Assembly: GCA_030834905.1 (NCBI GenBank)
Contig: JAUQWZ010000052.1
Location: 1-64,000 of the forward strand
Length of the DNA stretch: 64,000 nt
Direction of reading: 5' to 3'
Source of the DNA: Aggregatilineales bacterium
GTDB lineage: Bacteria; Chloroflexota; Anaerolineae; Aggregatilineales; Phototrophicaceae
Numbering within the stretch: the stretch's first letter is position 1; every line of letters begins with the position of its first letter. Position numbers and translations under genes: made by a program. Shown piece after piece: positions 25,294 through 33,745 of this stretch. The notes beneath the pieces are model-generated. The model was not told where the DNA came from. It did no database searches and was given only the letters and a program-made list of their open reading frames with translations.

Positions 25294-26114
25294 ATCAGCC
25301 CTTTTCTTTTTAGCTCGCGGTCAAGCCGTTTGAAACCCTGCTGTTCGTCGCGGATGAAGTCGATGTAGGGGATTCCGGCGGTGACCAGCGTCGGTCCCAG
25401 CGGCGCTGCCAGCAGCAGAAACACCGGCACGCCGACCTCCTCCGAAAACAGAAATTCCTTCGCCGTCCATTTCGACTTCTTCCAGTCGGGCGAGAGGACG
25501 CTGACGGTGGCGGTAGCGTTGAGGATGACCTCTTCGAGTTCGTTGAAGAGCTGGGTGTGATAATTGCGTTCGCTTTCGGCATAGTCCCAATAGCCGTAGC
25601 CGCGTTCCTGAAGGAACGCCCGCAGCCGCGCCACAAATGGCGTGTCTTCCTCGGCATAGCTGATAAAGACGTAGCCTTTTGACTGCGGTTGGGGCGCTGG
25701 TTCGGCGCGACTGGCTTTGGATGCTGCTGGAATCGCCGCCAGCAGATCGCGCAGGGCGACGTCATAATTTTCGTACAGCCGATAGTGATCGAGCGCCCTG
25801 AGCGCATCGGGCAGCAGTTCCAGCCCGGTTGGATGCACGATGACGGGATAAACGGGAATGTCGTTCTCCAGCGCCTGCGCCAGCTCACGCGCCATGCCGC
25901 GCGACCCGGTGAGGCGCTTGCCCGCCAGAAACAGCATCCCATCGGCACCGGCAAGCGCCTGGGGAATGGCGTCCTGCCAGTCATTCCCGGCGGGCATGTC
26001 GTCAGGCGCCAGCCACAGGTTGACGCCGCCGGTGCGCAAATCTACCAGCAGGTGATCGATCATGGGATATTCACGGCGATCCCAGCGCGAATAGCTGACG
26101 AACAGATAGCTCAT
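25290..26114 (-). CDS. Tandem TIR-domain protein
   Basis: 274 residues made of two TIR domains joined by a short Ala/Pro-rich linker (about 130-146). The first begins YLFVSYSRWD (residues 3-12), has LWLAPDDMPAGNDW and a GRxxMARELAQAL-type helix. The second begins GYVFISYAEED (147-157) with YGYWDYAESERNYH and WTAKEFLF. The position of the usual NADase Glu appears to be Pro41 in the first domain and Glu182 in the second, so only the second may be active (an alignment by eye). ATG 26114 is used, not 26264. It lies between two VWA genes. Confidence 0.83.
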   Translation of the reverse strand: MSYLFVSYSRWDRREYPMIDHLLVDLRTGGVNLWLAPDDMPAGNDWQDAIPQALAGADGMLFLAGKRLTGSRGMARELAQALENDIPVYPVIVHPTGLELLPDALRALDHYRLYENYDVALRDLLAAIPAASKASRAEPAPQPQSKGYVFISYAEEDTPFVARLRAFLQERGYGYWDYAESERNYHTQLFNELEEVILNATATVSVLSPDWKKSKWTAKEFLFSEEVGVPVFLLLAAPLGPTLVTAGIPYIDFIRDEQQGFKRLDRELKRKGLI

Positions 26115-26194
26115 CGAAATATCTTCTCTCGGCGTGACATCACGGGCATTCCCTGATGATATGCGCAGGAACCATGATATGAGGCATAAAATGT

Positions 26195-28120
26195 CTAGCT
26201 TGCCCGCCGCACCAGCGGCTTGAAGACGGTTGGGGCGTGCAGGCGGCGGTGATAGGCGTACCACTCGATCAACAGCACCAGCAGCGCCGCCAGCGCCAGC
26301 AGCGACCAGAATTCGCGCTGCCCGATCTCCTCCTCGACCGCTTCCGTCACCGTCGCATCGCCCAGTGTGATCGTCTGGCGGGGGGCGATGCTGCTCTCGT
26401 TGGCGTCGAAGACGTTGACGGCAAAGGCTGCCGTCTGGATGATTTCGGCGTCGCGCAGCACCTCCACCTGATATAAGCCGGGCGCGCGGGTATCGGTGAA
26501 GATGGTTTCACCCGCTACCGGCAGCCGCGTCTGCGTGCCATCGGGCAGGGTGATATACAGGCTGGTCGCGCCGGTGGGCGGGTTGAGCGACAGCGACTGC
26601 CCCACGCGCAGCCCTTCCGGGGCGCTGATGATGTTCTGGGGGGTGAACCATTCCACCAGTGACGCCATCAGAATGGGCCAGGTAATTTGCAGCGGCAAAT
26701 CGGAGTCGCGCACGTCGAAGGTCAGGATGGCGACCTGCCGCCCGTCGGTTTCGCCCGCCAGCAGCAGCGCCCCGCCGTTGGCTTCGATCAGCGGTTTCGC
26801 CCACGACGCGCTGACCTGCCTGAAGGCGCGCAGATTGACGCTGGCGAAATCGACAAACGCCATGCGCGGATCGCTGGCGCGCACGCGGATGTTCGCCGTC
26901 GGGTCGGCGTCGGATGCCTGCTCCGGCTGTGCCAGAACTTCGCCTACGGTGAACAGGGCGGTGCTGTCCGGCGGGTTGATGAACAGCAGATCGCCTTCGG
27001 GCAGCGTCTCCGGCAGCCAGCCGTCAAGGACAATCAGATCAAAATTGCTGCCCGGCAGCGGGGCGTCGGGGTTCGCCTGAAAAGCCTCGATTCCGGGCAT
27101 ACTCCGCAGCACCTGCTCGACAAACAGGTTGCCTTGGCTGACCAGCAGCACGCGGCGCGCGCCGCTGTCACTCGCCACCGTCCAGGCACTGTTGTCATCC
27201 GGCAGATAGTCGGTGGCGGTTGATGCGGCGGGTATGGTCAGCCCCGCCTGTATGGTGCTGAAATCGTCCGGCAGGTTGCCTGTCTCGATTGCCCGATTGC
27301 CGCCTGCGGGCACAGTAACGGGTTTGGCGTCAATCAGTTCGCCATCCGCCCGCAGGTCGAAGATTACATTCACGTCTGAATCGCCGTAATTGGTGACCTG
27401 CGCGAAAAGCTGCGGCGTCTGTCCCGCCAGCGAGCGAGTCGCCAGCGCGGTAATGGCAAGGTTGTCGCCCGAACTGCCAACCGGGATGTACTGAAGGCTG
27501 CCGGGAATGGCGGGCAGCCGCGCCGCCTCGCCAATGCCGCCGTCACTAATCAGGACGGTGCTAAAATCCGGCGCGCCGAGCGCCCCGGCTGCCGCCAGCG
27601 TGAGGGCGGCGTTCCAGTCGGCGCTGGTATGGCTGGGCAGCACATTCGCAACCGCCGCCCGCAGCGTTTCACGGTCGCCGGTGTAGGGCGTCATCACCTC
27701 CGCCGCGTCCGCCACCCGGATGACCGTCATGGTGTCGTCGGCGCTCATGGTATCGACGATCTCAAGCGCGCGCTGTCTGGCTTCGTCCAGGCGCGTGCCC
27801 TGCGGCGAGTCGGTGGCGTTCATGCTGGCGGAGGCGTCGATCAGCAGCGCGATCTGCCCGGCGCTGACCGCAGGCACGACCATGAACGGACGCGCCAGCG
27901 CGAACACCAGCAGCGCCAGAATGAGCAGTTGCAGCAGCAGCAGCAGGTTACGGCGCAGGCGCTGCCAGGGGGTGTTCGCCTCGCGGTCGCGCAAAATCTG
28001 CTGCCAGAGAAAGGTGCTGGAGACGGTGACTTCGCGGCGGCGCAGACGCAGCATGTAGAGCAGGACAATGGGGATTGCCAGCAGCGCGCCGAGAAACGCC
28101 AGCGGGGCGAGAAAGGACAT
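26195..28120 (-). CDS. BatA-type VWA membrane protein
   Basis: 641 residues. The N-terminus (MSFLAPLAFLGALLAIPIVLLYMLRLRRREVTVSSTFLW, here split for length into helix plus RRRE stop-transfer) is the aerotolerance/BatA N-terminal signature. A VWA domain with an intact DxSxS site (IALLIDASASMNAT) follows, then a long extracytoplasmic part and a final helix near residue 610 with a short basic tail. The ATG at 28120 follows CAGGAT; the longer frame to 28282 has no RBS. It is probably the first gene of a VWA-TIR-VWA run. Confidence 0.86.
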   Translation of the reverse strand: MSFLAPLAFLGALLAIPIVLLYMLRLRRREVTVSSTFLWQQILRDREANTPWQRLRRNLLLLLQLLILALLVFALARPFMVVPAVSAGQIALLIDASASMNATDSPQGTRLDEARQRALEIVDTMSADDTMTVIRVADAAEVMTPYTGDRETLRAAVANVLPSHTSADWNAALTLAAAGALGAPDFSTVLISDGGIGEAARLPAIPGSLQYIPVGSSGDNLAITALATRSLAGQTPQLFAQVTNYGDSDVNVIFDLRADGELIDAKPVTVPAGGNRAIETGNLPDDFSTIQAGLTIPAASTATDYLPDDNSAWTVASDSGARRVLLVSQGNLFVEQVLRSMPGIEAFQANPDAPLPGSNFDLIVLDGWLPETLPEGDLLFINPPDSTALFTVGEVLAQPEQASDADPTANIRVRASDPRMAFVDFASVNLRAFRQVSASWAKPLIEANGGALLLAGETDGRQVAILTFDVRDSDLPLQITWPILMASLVEWFTPQNIISAPEGLRVGQSLSLNPPTGATSLYITLPDGTQTRLPVAGETIFTDTRAPGLYQVEVLRDAEIIQTAAFAVNVFDANESSIAPRQTITLGDATVTEAVEEEIGQREFWSLLALAALLVLLIEWYAYHRRLHAPTVFKPLVRRAS

Positions 28121-28131
28121 AAATCGATCCT

Positions 28132-28155
28132 GAAAAGCTAAAAGAAAAGCTAAAA
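28132..28155. repeat. Two tandem 12-bp units
   Basis: GAAAAGCTAAAA occurs twice back to back, followed by GATTTAACGCAAAGTCGCAAG, similar to the ACGCAAAGG units at 33684. It lies in the leader of the BatA-type gene. Confidence 0.6.
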
Positions 28156-28211
28156 GATTTAACGCAAAGTCGCAAGATGGATTGTACATCATCTTGACGA
28201 TAGCTGTTGTT

Positions 28212-28297
28212 GTAGGGAGCGTGGGCGCAGCACGCTGCGCCCCTACATGACCGCAATTTTCCCCATTCTCTTGTAGGGACACGACACCGTCGTGTCC
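28212..28297. repeat. Paired GTAGGG palindromes
   Basis: The first hairpin, 28212-28246, runs from GTAGGG to CCCTAC with inner arms GGGCGCAGC and GCTGCGCCC. The second, 28277-28297, is GGACACGAC-ACC-GTCGTGTCC preceded by GTA. Both match the family seen at 18141, 25235, 45211 and 53430. Confidence 0.7.
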
Positions 28298-28308
28298 GTG
28301 ACCACCTA

Positions 28309-28926
28309 TTATTCGACTTCCTGCCCCAGCGCCGCTAAATACACGTCCATTTCGGCGCGGGTGATCTCGCCCGGCTTGGGATAGCGGACGATGCCATCGG
28401 CGTCGATGATGTAGGTAATCGGCAGTTGGAACACGCCGTACAGGTCGGATACTTCGGCTTCGGTGTCCATTGGAACGGTGAGATGGGTAATGCCGTTGTC
28501 ATTCAGGAAGGCGCGGACGAGATCGGGACTCTCCTGGACGTTGACCGTGAGCACGACAGCGCCATCCGGCGGCTGCTGCGCCATGAAGGCGTCGAAGGTG
28601 GGCATCTCACGCTTGCATGGCTCGCACCACGTCGCCCAGAAATTGAGAAAGACCACCCGCCCGCTGTAGTCGGACAGGCGCACCGTCTGCCCGTCGAGCG
28701 ACGTCAGCTCAAAATCGAGGACGGGGGTATCCGCCAGCGAGACTGGCGTCGGCATGGGCGGCAGGGTGACGGCTGCCGGGGTTGGCACAACAGCTGTTCC
28801 CGGCTGGCTGCCGAGCACCATCACACCGGCGGCGATCAGCATGACCAGCGGCAGGATGAGAAAGACGAGCAGAACGGGCGACGGTTTTTGCCGCGGGGGT
28901 TGTGGGGTTTCTGGTGGCATGGTCAT
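28309..28926 (-). CDS. TlpA/ResA-like membrane thioredoxin
   Basis: 205 residues: a Pro-rich cytoplasmic N-terminus, one membrane helix (about 18-38) and an extracytoplasmic redoxin domain of the AhpC/TSA-TlpA type. The active site is FWATWCEPCKREMP with Cys101 and Cys104, and the cis-Pro loop is FQLPITYIIDADG. It would reduce or exchange disulfides on the outer face of the membrane, for example in cytochrome maturation. It is the last gene of the dnaX-ybaB-recR-tlpA run, 25 bp after recR. The start, 28926 or 28920, has no strong SD. Confidence 0.9.
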   Translation of the reverse strand: MTMPPETPQPPRQKPSPVLLVFLILPLVMLIAAGVMVLGSQPGTAVVPTPAAVTLPPMPTPVSLADTPVLDFELTSLDGQTVRLSDYSGRVVFLNFWATWCEPCKREMPTFDAFMAQQPPDGAVVLTVNVQESPDLVRAFLNDNGITHLTVPMDTEAEVSDLYGVFQLPITYIIDADGIVRYPKPGEITRAEMDVYLAALGQEVE

Positions 28927-28951
28927 CGTGTATGGGGATGAGGGCTGTTGG

Positions 28952-29557
28952 CTATATCTCGCTGCGCCCTTGCAGCGCGCGCGTGAGCGTGACGGCGTCG
29001 GCATACTCAATATCGCCGCCTACCGGCAAGCCGCGCGCCAGCCGGGTCAGCTTAATCCCTTTGCCGGAAAGCTCGTTTTTATAGATCCAACTGGCGGTGG
29101 CGTCCCCTTCATAGCCCGGATTGGTGGCGATGATGACTTCGCCGACGCCGCCTTTTTCGATGCGCGCCGTCAGCTCGCGGATCTTGAGATCGTCGGGTCC
29201 AATGCCGTTGACGGGATTGATTGCCCCATGCAGCACATGGTAGACGCCGTGATAGCTGGCGGTGCGCTCGATTGCCAGCACGTCAAGCGGTTCTTCCACC
29301 ACACAGACCACGCTGTGATCGCGGCGGGGATTGTCGCAAATCGCGCAGGGATCGGACACGGTGATATTGAAACAGACCGAGCAGAGGCGCGTCTCGGTTT
29401 TCAGGTCGCGCAGCGCATCCGAGAGCGTAAGCGAGATTTCGTCCGGCGCGCGCAGCAGATAATAGGTGAGGCGCGACGCCGTTTTGGGTCCAACGCCCGG
29501 CAGGCGGGCAAACGCATCAATCAGCTTGGTGATTGGTTCGGGTATCGCATTCGTCAT
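28952..29557 (-). CDS. recR: Recombination mediator RecR
   Basis: 201 residues with all RecR parts: the helix-hairpin-helix FARLPGVGPKTASRL, a four-Cys zinc finger (Cys59, Cys62, Cys71, Cys74), and a Toprim domain with VVEEPLDVLAIERT and the Walker-like TNPGYEGDATASWI. RecR with RecO and RecF loads RecA on gapped DNA. ATG 29557 follows GTGGAATAACCCG and is preferred to 29575. It lies 73 bp after ybaB with a hairpin in the gap. Confidence 0.96.
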   Translation of the reverse strand: MTNAIPEPITKLIDAFARLPGVGPKTASRLTYYLLRAPDEISLTLSDALRDLKTETRLCSVCFNITVSDPCAICDNPRRDHSVVCVVEEPLDVLAIERTASYHGVYHVLHGAINPVNGIGPDDLKIRELTARIEKGGVGEVIIATNPGYEGDATASWIYKNELSGKGIKLTRLARGLPVGGDIEYADAVTLTRALQGRSEI

Positions 29558-29578
29558 CGGGTTATTCCACAACAAAAC

Positions 29579-29598
29579 AGGCGCACATTTGTGCGCCT
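29579..29598 (-). terminator. Hairpin in the ybaB-recR gap
   Basis: AGGCGCAC and GTGCGCCT form a perfect 8-bp stem with an ATTT loop. On the minus strand it is followed by GTTTTGTTGTGG, which is T-rich but interrupted. It could be an attenuator between ybaB and recR, or an mRNA stabiliser. Confidence 0.5.
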
Positions 29599-29630
29599 TT
29601 ATGTTACCGCATCAGCACCAAATGATCGAA

Positions 29631-30014
29631 TTATCCGCCGAGCAGACCGCCCAGACCGGGGATATCGCCCAGACCGCCGGTGATCGATTCCATCCGCTGG
29701 GCTGCCATCGTCTGGCTCTGCTCAACCGCCTGGTTGACGGCGACCACCAGCAGGTCTTGCAGGTCGGTCAGCCATTCGGGATCGCTGGTATCGAGGGCTT
29801 CCGGCTTGATGGATACCGCCTGGACGCGCTGGTGTCCGGTGATAGTGATGGTCACCGCGCCGCCGCCCACGCTCACCTCGACTGTCTCGTTTGCCAGCGC
29901 TTCCTGCGCCGTCACCATATCTTCCTGCATCTTCTGAAGCTGGCGCATCATGCCCATATTGCCGCCGCCCGGCACACCGCCCCCACCTGGAAAACCACCA
30001 CGTCGCTTGCTCAT
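29631..30014 (-). CDS. ybaB: YbaB/EbfC nucleoid-associated protein
   Basis: 127 residues with a Gly-rich N-terminus (RRGGFPGGGGVPGGGNMG), then MMRQLQKMQEDMVTAQEAL and the VEVSVGGGAVTITITGHQRVQAVSI core of the YbaB family, which binds DNA as a dimer. The ATG at 30014 has GAGGAG at good spacing and is preferred to GTG 30023. It lies 15 bp after dnaX, the standard order in bacteria. Confidence 0.94.
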   Translation of the reverse strand: MSKRRGGFPGGGGVPGGGNMGMMRQLQKMQEDMVTAQEALANETVEVSVGGGAVTITITGHQRVQAVSIKPEALDTSDPEWLTDLQDLLVVAVNQAVEQSQTMAAQRMESITGGLGDIPGLGGLLGG

Positions 30015-30029
30015 TCTATACACTCCTCA

Positions 30030-31592
30030 TTATGAATTTGTCTCGTCAAGGCGACGAATTTCGGCGCCCAACTCCATTCCGGCAGACAGGATCGGATCGT
30101 GAATATCCACGTTGCCGGACTGTGAAGGGCTGTCGCTGTTCAGGTCGCTCACCAGCAGCACCTGAATTCTCAGCGGGATTTTGAAGACATCGCGCAGCGC
30201 TTTTTCGATAGCGGTGCGCTTTTCGGGATAGGGATTGATGCGCTGGAAGAAATGCTCGCTGTCAGTCGCCAGGATGACGACATTCCCCTCGACCCGCTGC
30301 ACGCGGAAATTTCGCATGACGTCGGGGCTGGTCTTGCTGTAGCGATAGAGCGCGCGCAGCACTTTATCCCACCCCTCGTTGACGACGGCTGCCGGAACTG
30401 CCGCTGGCGCGTCGGGCGTTGCTTCAATTTCAGGTTCGGGTTCGCCGGGCGTCGCAGGCTGCCGCGGCTGCGACGCGGTCAGGGGCGCGGCGGTTGGCTC
30501 TTCGATGACTTCGCCGCGAACGCTGTCCACCAGCGCCAGTTCCAGCGGAAGCTGCGGCTGCCAGCCGCCTTTGAAGCTGGTGATGGCATCGCTAAACGCG
30601 CGCAGCGCCCGCATGAGCGTTCCCCGGCTGATCTGCGAGGACTGCGCCTGATAAAGCGCCCGATCTTCCTGCGAGGCTTCGATGATGTCCGCGCCCGCCG
30701 TTTGCGCCAGCAGCAGCGCCCGCAGATGTTCTACCACCTGCTGCCCAAACTGGCGGGGATCAGTGCCCGCGTCAATCGCGCGGTTGATACAGCGCAGCCC
30801 TTCGGCAGCGTCGGCGTCGATAATGGCTTCGACCAGCTCGCGCACCGCGGCGCTGCTGGCGGTGCCAAGCACGCCCTGCACCATGTCCACCGTAATCAGT
30901 TCCTGCGGATCGGTGATGATCTGGTCAAGCAGGCTGATGCTGTCGCGCATACTGCCGGTGCCCTGCCGGGCGATCATTTCGAGCGCGGCGCGTTCCGCCT
31001 GCAGCCCTTCCTTGGCGATGATCTCTTCCAGCCGGTCAGCAACCTCATGGACGGAAAAGCGGCGGAACTCGAACTGTAAACAGCGGCTCTTGATAGTCGC
31101 CGGAACTTTGTCAATCTCGGTGGTCGCCAGCACAAAGATGGCATGATCGGGCGGTTCTTCCAGCGTCTTCAACAGCGCGTCAAAGGCGCTGCCGCTGAAG
31201 CGATGAACCTCGTCAATGATGTAAATCTTGTAGCGTCCTTCACCCGGCGCGAAGGCGATTTTGTCGCGCAGCTCGCGCACATCATCGACGCCGGTATGAG
31301 TGGCGGCGTCAATCTCAATCAGGTCGAGAAAGCGCCCCTCGTTGACGGCGATGCAGGCAGCGCATTCATTACACGGATGCTGATCGGGATCGGGATGCAG
31401 GCAGTTGACCGCCTTCGCCAGCAGCCGCGCCGACGTGGTTTTGCCGGTGCCGCGCGGACCACTGAACAGATAGGCATGGCGGATGCGGTCGCTTTTGAGC
31501 GCGTTACGCAGCGTGCGCGTAATGTGCTCCTGCCCAACCATCTGGTCAAATGACAGGGGACGCCACTGCAAATAGAGAGCTTGTTCGGGCAA
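30030..31592 (-). CDS. dnaX: DNA polymerase III subunit gamma/tau
   Basis: 520 residues: AAA+ clamp-loader ATPase with Walker A GPRGTGKT (residues 45-52), zinc-binding Cys64, Cys74, Cys77 and Cys80, Walker B IIDEVHRFS, sensor region FVLATTEIDKVPATIKSRC and a C-terminal Pro/Ala-rich linker followed by a tau-like domain. It loads the sliding clamp in replication. The start is TTG at 31592, with GAGGAG upstream (GAGGAGTATCCCA then TTG). No obvious slippery A-run for a gamma frameshift was noticed. Confidence 0.96.
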   Translation of the reverse strand: MPEQALYLQWRPLSFDQMVGQEHITRTLRNALKSDRIRHAYLFSGPRGTGKTTSARLLAKAVNCLHPDPDQHPCNECAACIAVNEGRFLDLIEIDAATHTGVDDVRELRDKIAFAPGEGRYKIYIIDEVHRFSGSAFDALLKTLEEPPDHAIFVLATTEIDKVPATIKSRCLQFEFRRFSVHEVADRLEEIIAKEGLQAERAALEMIARQGTGSMRDSISLLDQIITDPQELITVDMVQGVLGTASSAAVRELVEAIIDADAAEGLRCINRAIDAGTDPRQFGQQVVEHLRALLLAQTAGADIIEASQEDRALYQAQSSQISRGTLMRALRAFSDAITSFKGGWQPQLPLELALVDSVRGEVIEEPTAAPLTASQPRQPATPGEPEPEIEATPDAPAAVPAAVVNEGWDKVLRALYRYSKTSPDVMRNFRVQRVEGNVVILATDSEHFFQRINPYPEKRTAIEKALRDVFKIPLRIQVLLVSDLNSDSPSQSGNVDIHDPILSAGMELGAEIRRLDETNS

Positions 31593-31768
31593 TGGGATAC
31601 TCCTCTAACCTGCTGTTGAGTCTAGCAGTTTGTGGCATGGCGGGCAAGACTCGGGCGTGTTCAAAACTGCTGGCGCTGCGGCAGATTAACCGCGCTGGCT
31701 GCGCCGGTGCCCCTGACAAATATCACCATCAAATCGTGGCACTCTCTGCGTCTTGTGGGAACAGTGTG

Positions 31769-31777
31769 TGTTATAAT
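31769..31777 (+). promoter_or_regulatory. Extended minus 10 promoter of tatA
   Basis: TGTTATAAT (TGN plus TATAAT), 36 nt upstream of the tatA ATG. The -35 region is poor, as expected for an extended -10 promoter. Confidence 0.5.
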
Positions 31778-31812
31778 GCGGTGAGTGACAGTGAGTGATA
31801 AGGACAGTTGCA

Positions 31813-32004
31813 ATGCAACTTGGACCAACTGAGTTGATCATTATTCTGGTGATCGTGCTGCTGCTGTTTGGCGTCGGGCGCGTTTCCCGCATTGGCGGCG
31901 AACTGGGCAGCGCGGTGGCGAATTTCCGACGCGGGCTGGATGACGGATCAAAGAAGAAGACCGAGACGACCCCAACTGACGAATCGACTGAACAGCCGTT
32001 GTAG
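31813..32004 (+). CDS. tatA: Twin-arginine translocase subunit TatA/E
   Basis: 63 residues: one N-terminal helix (LGPTELIIILVIVLLLFGVG), the conserved FG/R hinge (LLFGVGRVSRIGGELGSAVANFRRG), an amphipathic helix and an acidic, Lys-rich tail. TatA forms the pore-like part of the Tat export system. The ATG at 31813 follows AAGGACAG. It is transcribed alone; tatC is not in this window. A strong terminator lies after it. Confidence 0.94.
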   Translation: MQLGPTELIIILVIVLLLFGVGRVSRIGGELGSAVANFRRGLDDGSKKKTETTPTDESTEQPL

Positions 32005-32048
32005 AACCCTCGTCTGCTGAAGCGGAAGTCAACCCGATAACAGTCATG

Positions 32049-32075
32049 GAGGCGCGTCTCCAGCGCCTCTTTTTT
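32049..32075 (+). terminator. Rho-independent terminator after tatA
   Basis: GAGGCGC and GCGCCTC form a 7-bp stem with a 7-nt loop, followed by six T residues on the plus strand, 45 bp after the tatA stop codon. Confidence 0.85.
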
Positions 32076-32536
32076 CAATCCTGACGGATATTCAACCTTG
32101 CCATTTCCATTTCGAGGTTGAAGGTGTTTTTATGTGAGACGCCCCTGGGAACTTTCAGGTTGTAGGTCAGGATTTCGCTGTTGTACTGGCTGATTTGACT
32201 GCGCAGCGCCGCCAGTGCTGCCAGCCAGACCCGTCCTGCCCGCTGGCGCGCCTGTTCGGGTTCCGACGAGCGAGATGCATCCGTCAGCGCCCGCTGATAG
32301 CTGTCCGCCGCGTTTTTCAGCCCATCGACCAGCTTCGTCTGCTGGCGTTCGAGATAGCGCCCCTGTTCGATCCACTCTGGTGCCAGATCGTTGTCTTTGA
32401 GCAGCTTGTGCGCCACGCGCAGGTGGGCGGGTATATGCGAGTCGTCGTCCAGCTTCAGCGGCTTTCCCTCACCCGGCAGGTTCGAGAATTCCCCCTTGCG
32501 TTGGGCATCACGGAAGATTTCATCCATCAGATCCAT
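32075..32536 (-). CDS. DUF1992 (DnaJC28-like) protein
   Basis: 153 residues with the DUF1992 signature RKGEFSNLPGEGKPLKL near the N-terminus, then KLLKDNDLAPEWIE and a helical remainder, ending in the conserved FNLEMEMARL. The family is widespread in bacteria and eukaryotes (DNAJC28), with function not clear. Two in-frame ATG codons (32536 and 32527) are possible starts. It follows the LysM gene with a 27-bp gap on the same strand, so the two may share a transcript. Confidence 0.85.
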   Translation of the reverse strand: MDLMDEIFRDAQRKGEFSNLPGEGKPLKLDDDSHIPAHLRVAHKLLKDNDLAPEWIEQGRYLERQQTKLVDGLKNAADSYQRALTDASRSSEPEQARQRAGRVWLAALAALRSQISQYNSEILTYNLKVPRGVSHKNTFNLEMEMARLNIRQD

Positions 32537-32563
32537 GAGGTTCGCCTTTTGTGTTTCTAGGGC

Positions 32564-33580
32564 TTACGGGATCTCAAACACCGATTGGGCGCGTCCTCGG
32601 TTGTCAAGCAGGGTGACCGATTCACCCGATTCCCAGACGGCTTCATCTCGATTCCAGTAGAGCGCGGCGGCGGTGTCCTGCTGCCCTACGCGGCTGAATA
32701 CGGTAAAGCCGCCGTTGCCAAACAAACGGCGCTCGGCTGGGAACTCATAGACGCTGCCATCTTCGTCCAGCATCGTCCATCCGGTGAAATCGACAATACC
32801 GGCGCTGCTGTTGCGGATTTCGACGCCTTCAGCGTTGATCTGTCCCACGCCTACGACGCGCACTACTTCAACCTGTGGATTTTCCGCCGTTGGCGGGACG
32901 GTGGCGGTTGGCGTGGGCGTCTGCGTCGGCGTACGAGTGTTGGTAGGCGTGGTGCTCGGCTCTGACGTTTCGCTCGGTTCCGGCGTAGCGCTAAACGGCG
33001 ACTCGGTCGGAGTGTTCGTTTCAGTCGGCTGGAAGGTGGCGGTTTCTGAAGCGCTGAGGGCGGCGGCGGTCAGCTCACAGCCGGACAGCGGCACGACCAG
33101 CACCTGACCGATTTGCAGGAATGAGGCAGTTTCGTCGGTCAAGCCATTGACCGCCATAAATTCCTCGAAGTCTACGCCGTACTCGACAGCAATGGCGAAG
33201 GGGGTATCGCCTTCTTGCAGCACATAAGGGATGCAGTTGGTCGGCAGCGCGGTGGTCGTGCTTTGCAGGGATGAATCCTGCGCCAGAATGGTCGCGTCTA
33301 TCGTCGGAATAGGGGCGTTGGTTTCTGCCAGCGCGATTTCCGTTTGCAGGTCGGTTGGCAGAATGACTTCGCCCGGTCGCGGCGTCGCCGTGATGATGAT
33401 GAGAGTCGGTCCCGCGTTCGGGTCGGGGGTCGCCGTGATGATCAGGGGAACAGTCACCAGCATCGGTGGCTGCGATCCGCCCTGATTGCTCCGGTCGAGG
33501 GTGGAGAGCACGATCAGGACGACTCCAAGTGAGACAAACACATTGATGATGACAAATATGATCAGCGAGCGACGTCGCAT
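32564..33580 (-). CDS. LysM and lamin-tail domain envelope protein
   Basis: 338 residues: a signal-anchor helix (RRRSLIIFVIINVFVSLGVVLIVL), a Thr/Pro-rich segment, a LysM domain (IPYVLQEGDTPFAIAVEYGVDFEEFMAVN ... IGQVLVVPL, about residues 115-165), a long Thr/Pro/Ser linker, and a C-terminal lamin-tail-like domain with GVEIRNSSAGIVDFTGWTM and VYEFPAERRLFGNGGF. LysM binds GlcNAc polymers, so it probably sits outside the membrane and binds the cell wall or a polysaccharide. ATG 33580 is used. Confidence 0.85.
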   Translation of the reverse strand: MRRRSLIIFVIINVFVSLGVVLIVLSTLDRSNQGGSQPPMLVTVPLIITATPDPNAGPTLIIITATPRPGEVILPTDLQTEIALAETNAPIPTIDATILAQDSSLQSTTTALPTNCIPYVLQEGDTPFAIAVEYGVDFEEFMAVNGLTDETASFLQIGQVLVVPLSGCELTAAALSASETATFQPTETNTPTESPFSATPEPSETSEPSTTPTNTRTPTQTPTPTATVPPTAENPQVEVVRVVGVGQINAEGVEIRNSSAGIVDFTGWTMLDEDGSVYEFPAERRLFGNGGFTVFSRVGQQDTAAALYWNRDEAVWESGESVTLLDNRGRAQSVFEIP

Positions 33581-33683
33581 GGCTCTGCCCCACTTCTATC
33601 TCAGGTATTATTGATACATGCTAATTGAGAAGGATAGCACAAACCTATATGCGCTGCAAAGCAAGCACAAAAAGCAGGAATTG

Positions 33684-33745
33684 AACGCAAAGGCGCAAGG
33701 GAGAAAAGAAAGGCGCAAAGAAAGCTAAGCTACACCCTTTGCGTT
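33684..33745. repeat. ACGCAAAGG-type inverted repeat
   Basis: AACGCAAAGG (33684-33693) and related GGCGCAAGG, GGCGCAAAG units lead to the inverse CCCTTTGCGTT (33735-33745). The right end overlaps the TAA stop of the GT-C gene (33744-33746), so the element marks its 3-prime end. Confidence 0.6.

Noticed and set aside
31600..31790. Signal recognition particle RNA near dnaX
   Set aside because: The conserved GGAA tetraloop and CAGG/AGCA helix are not found in this gap.
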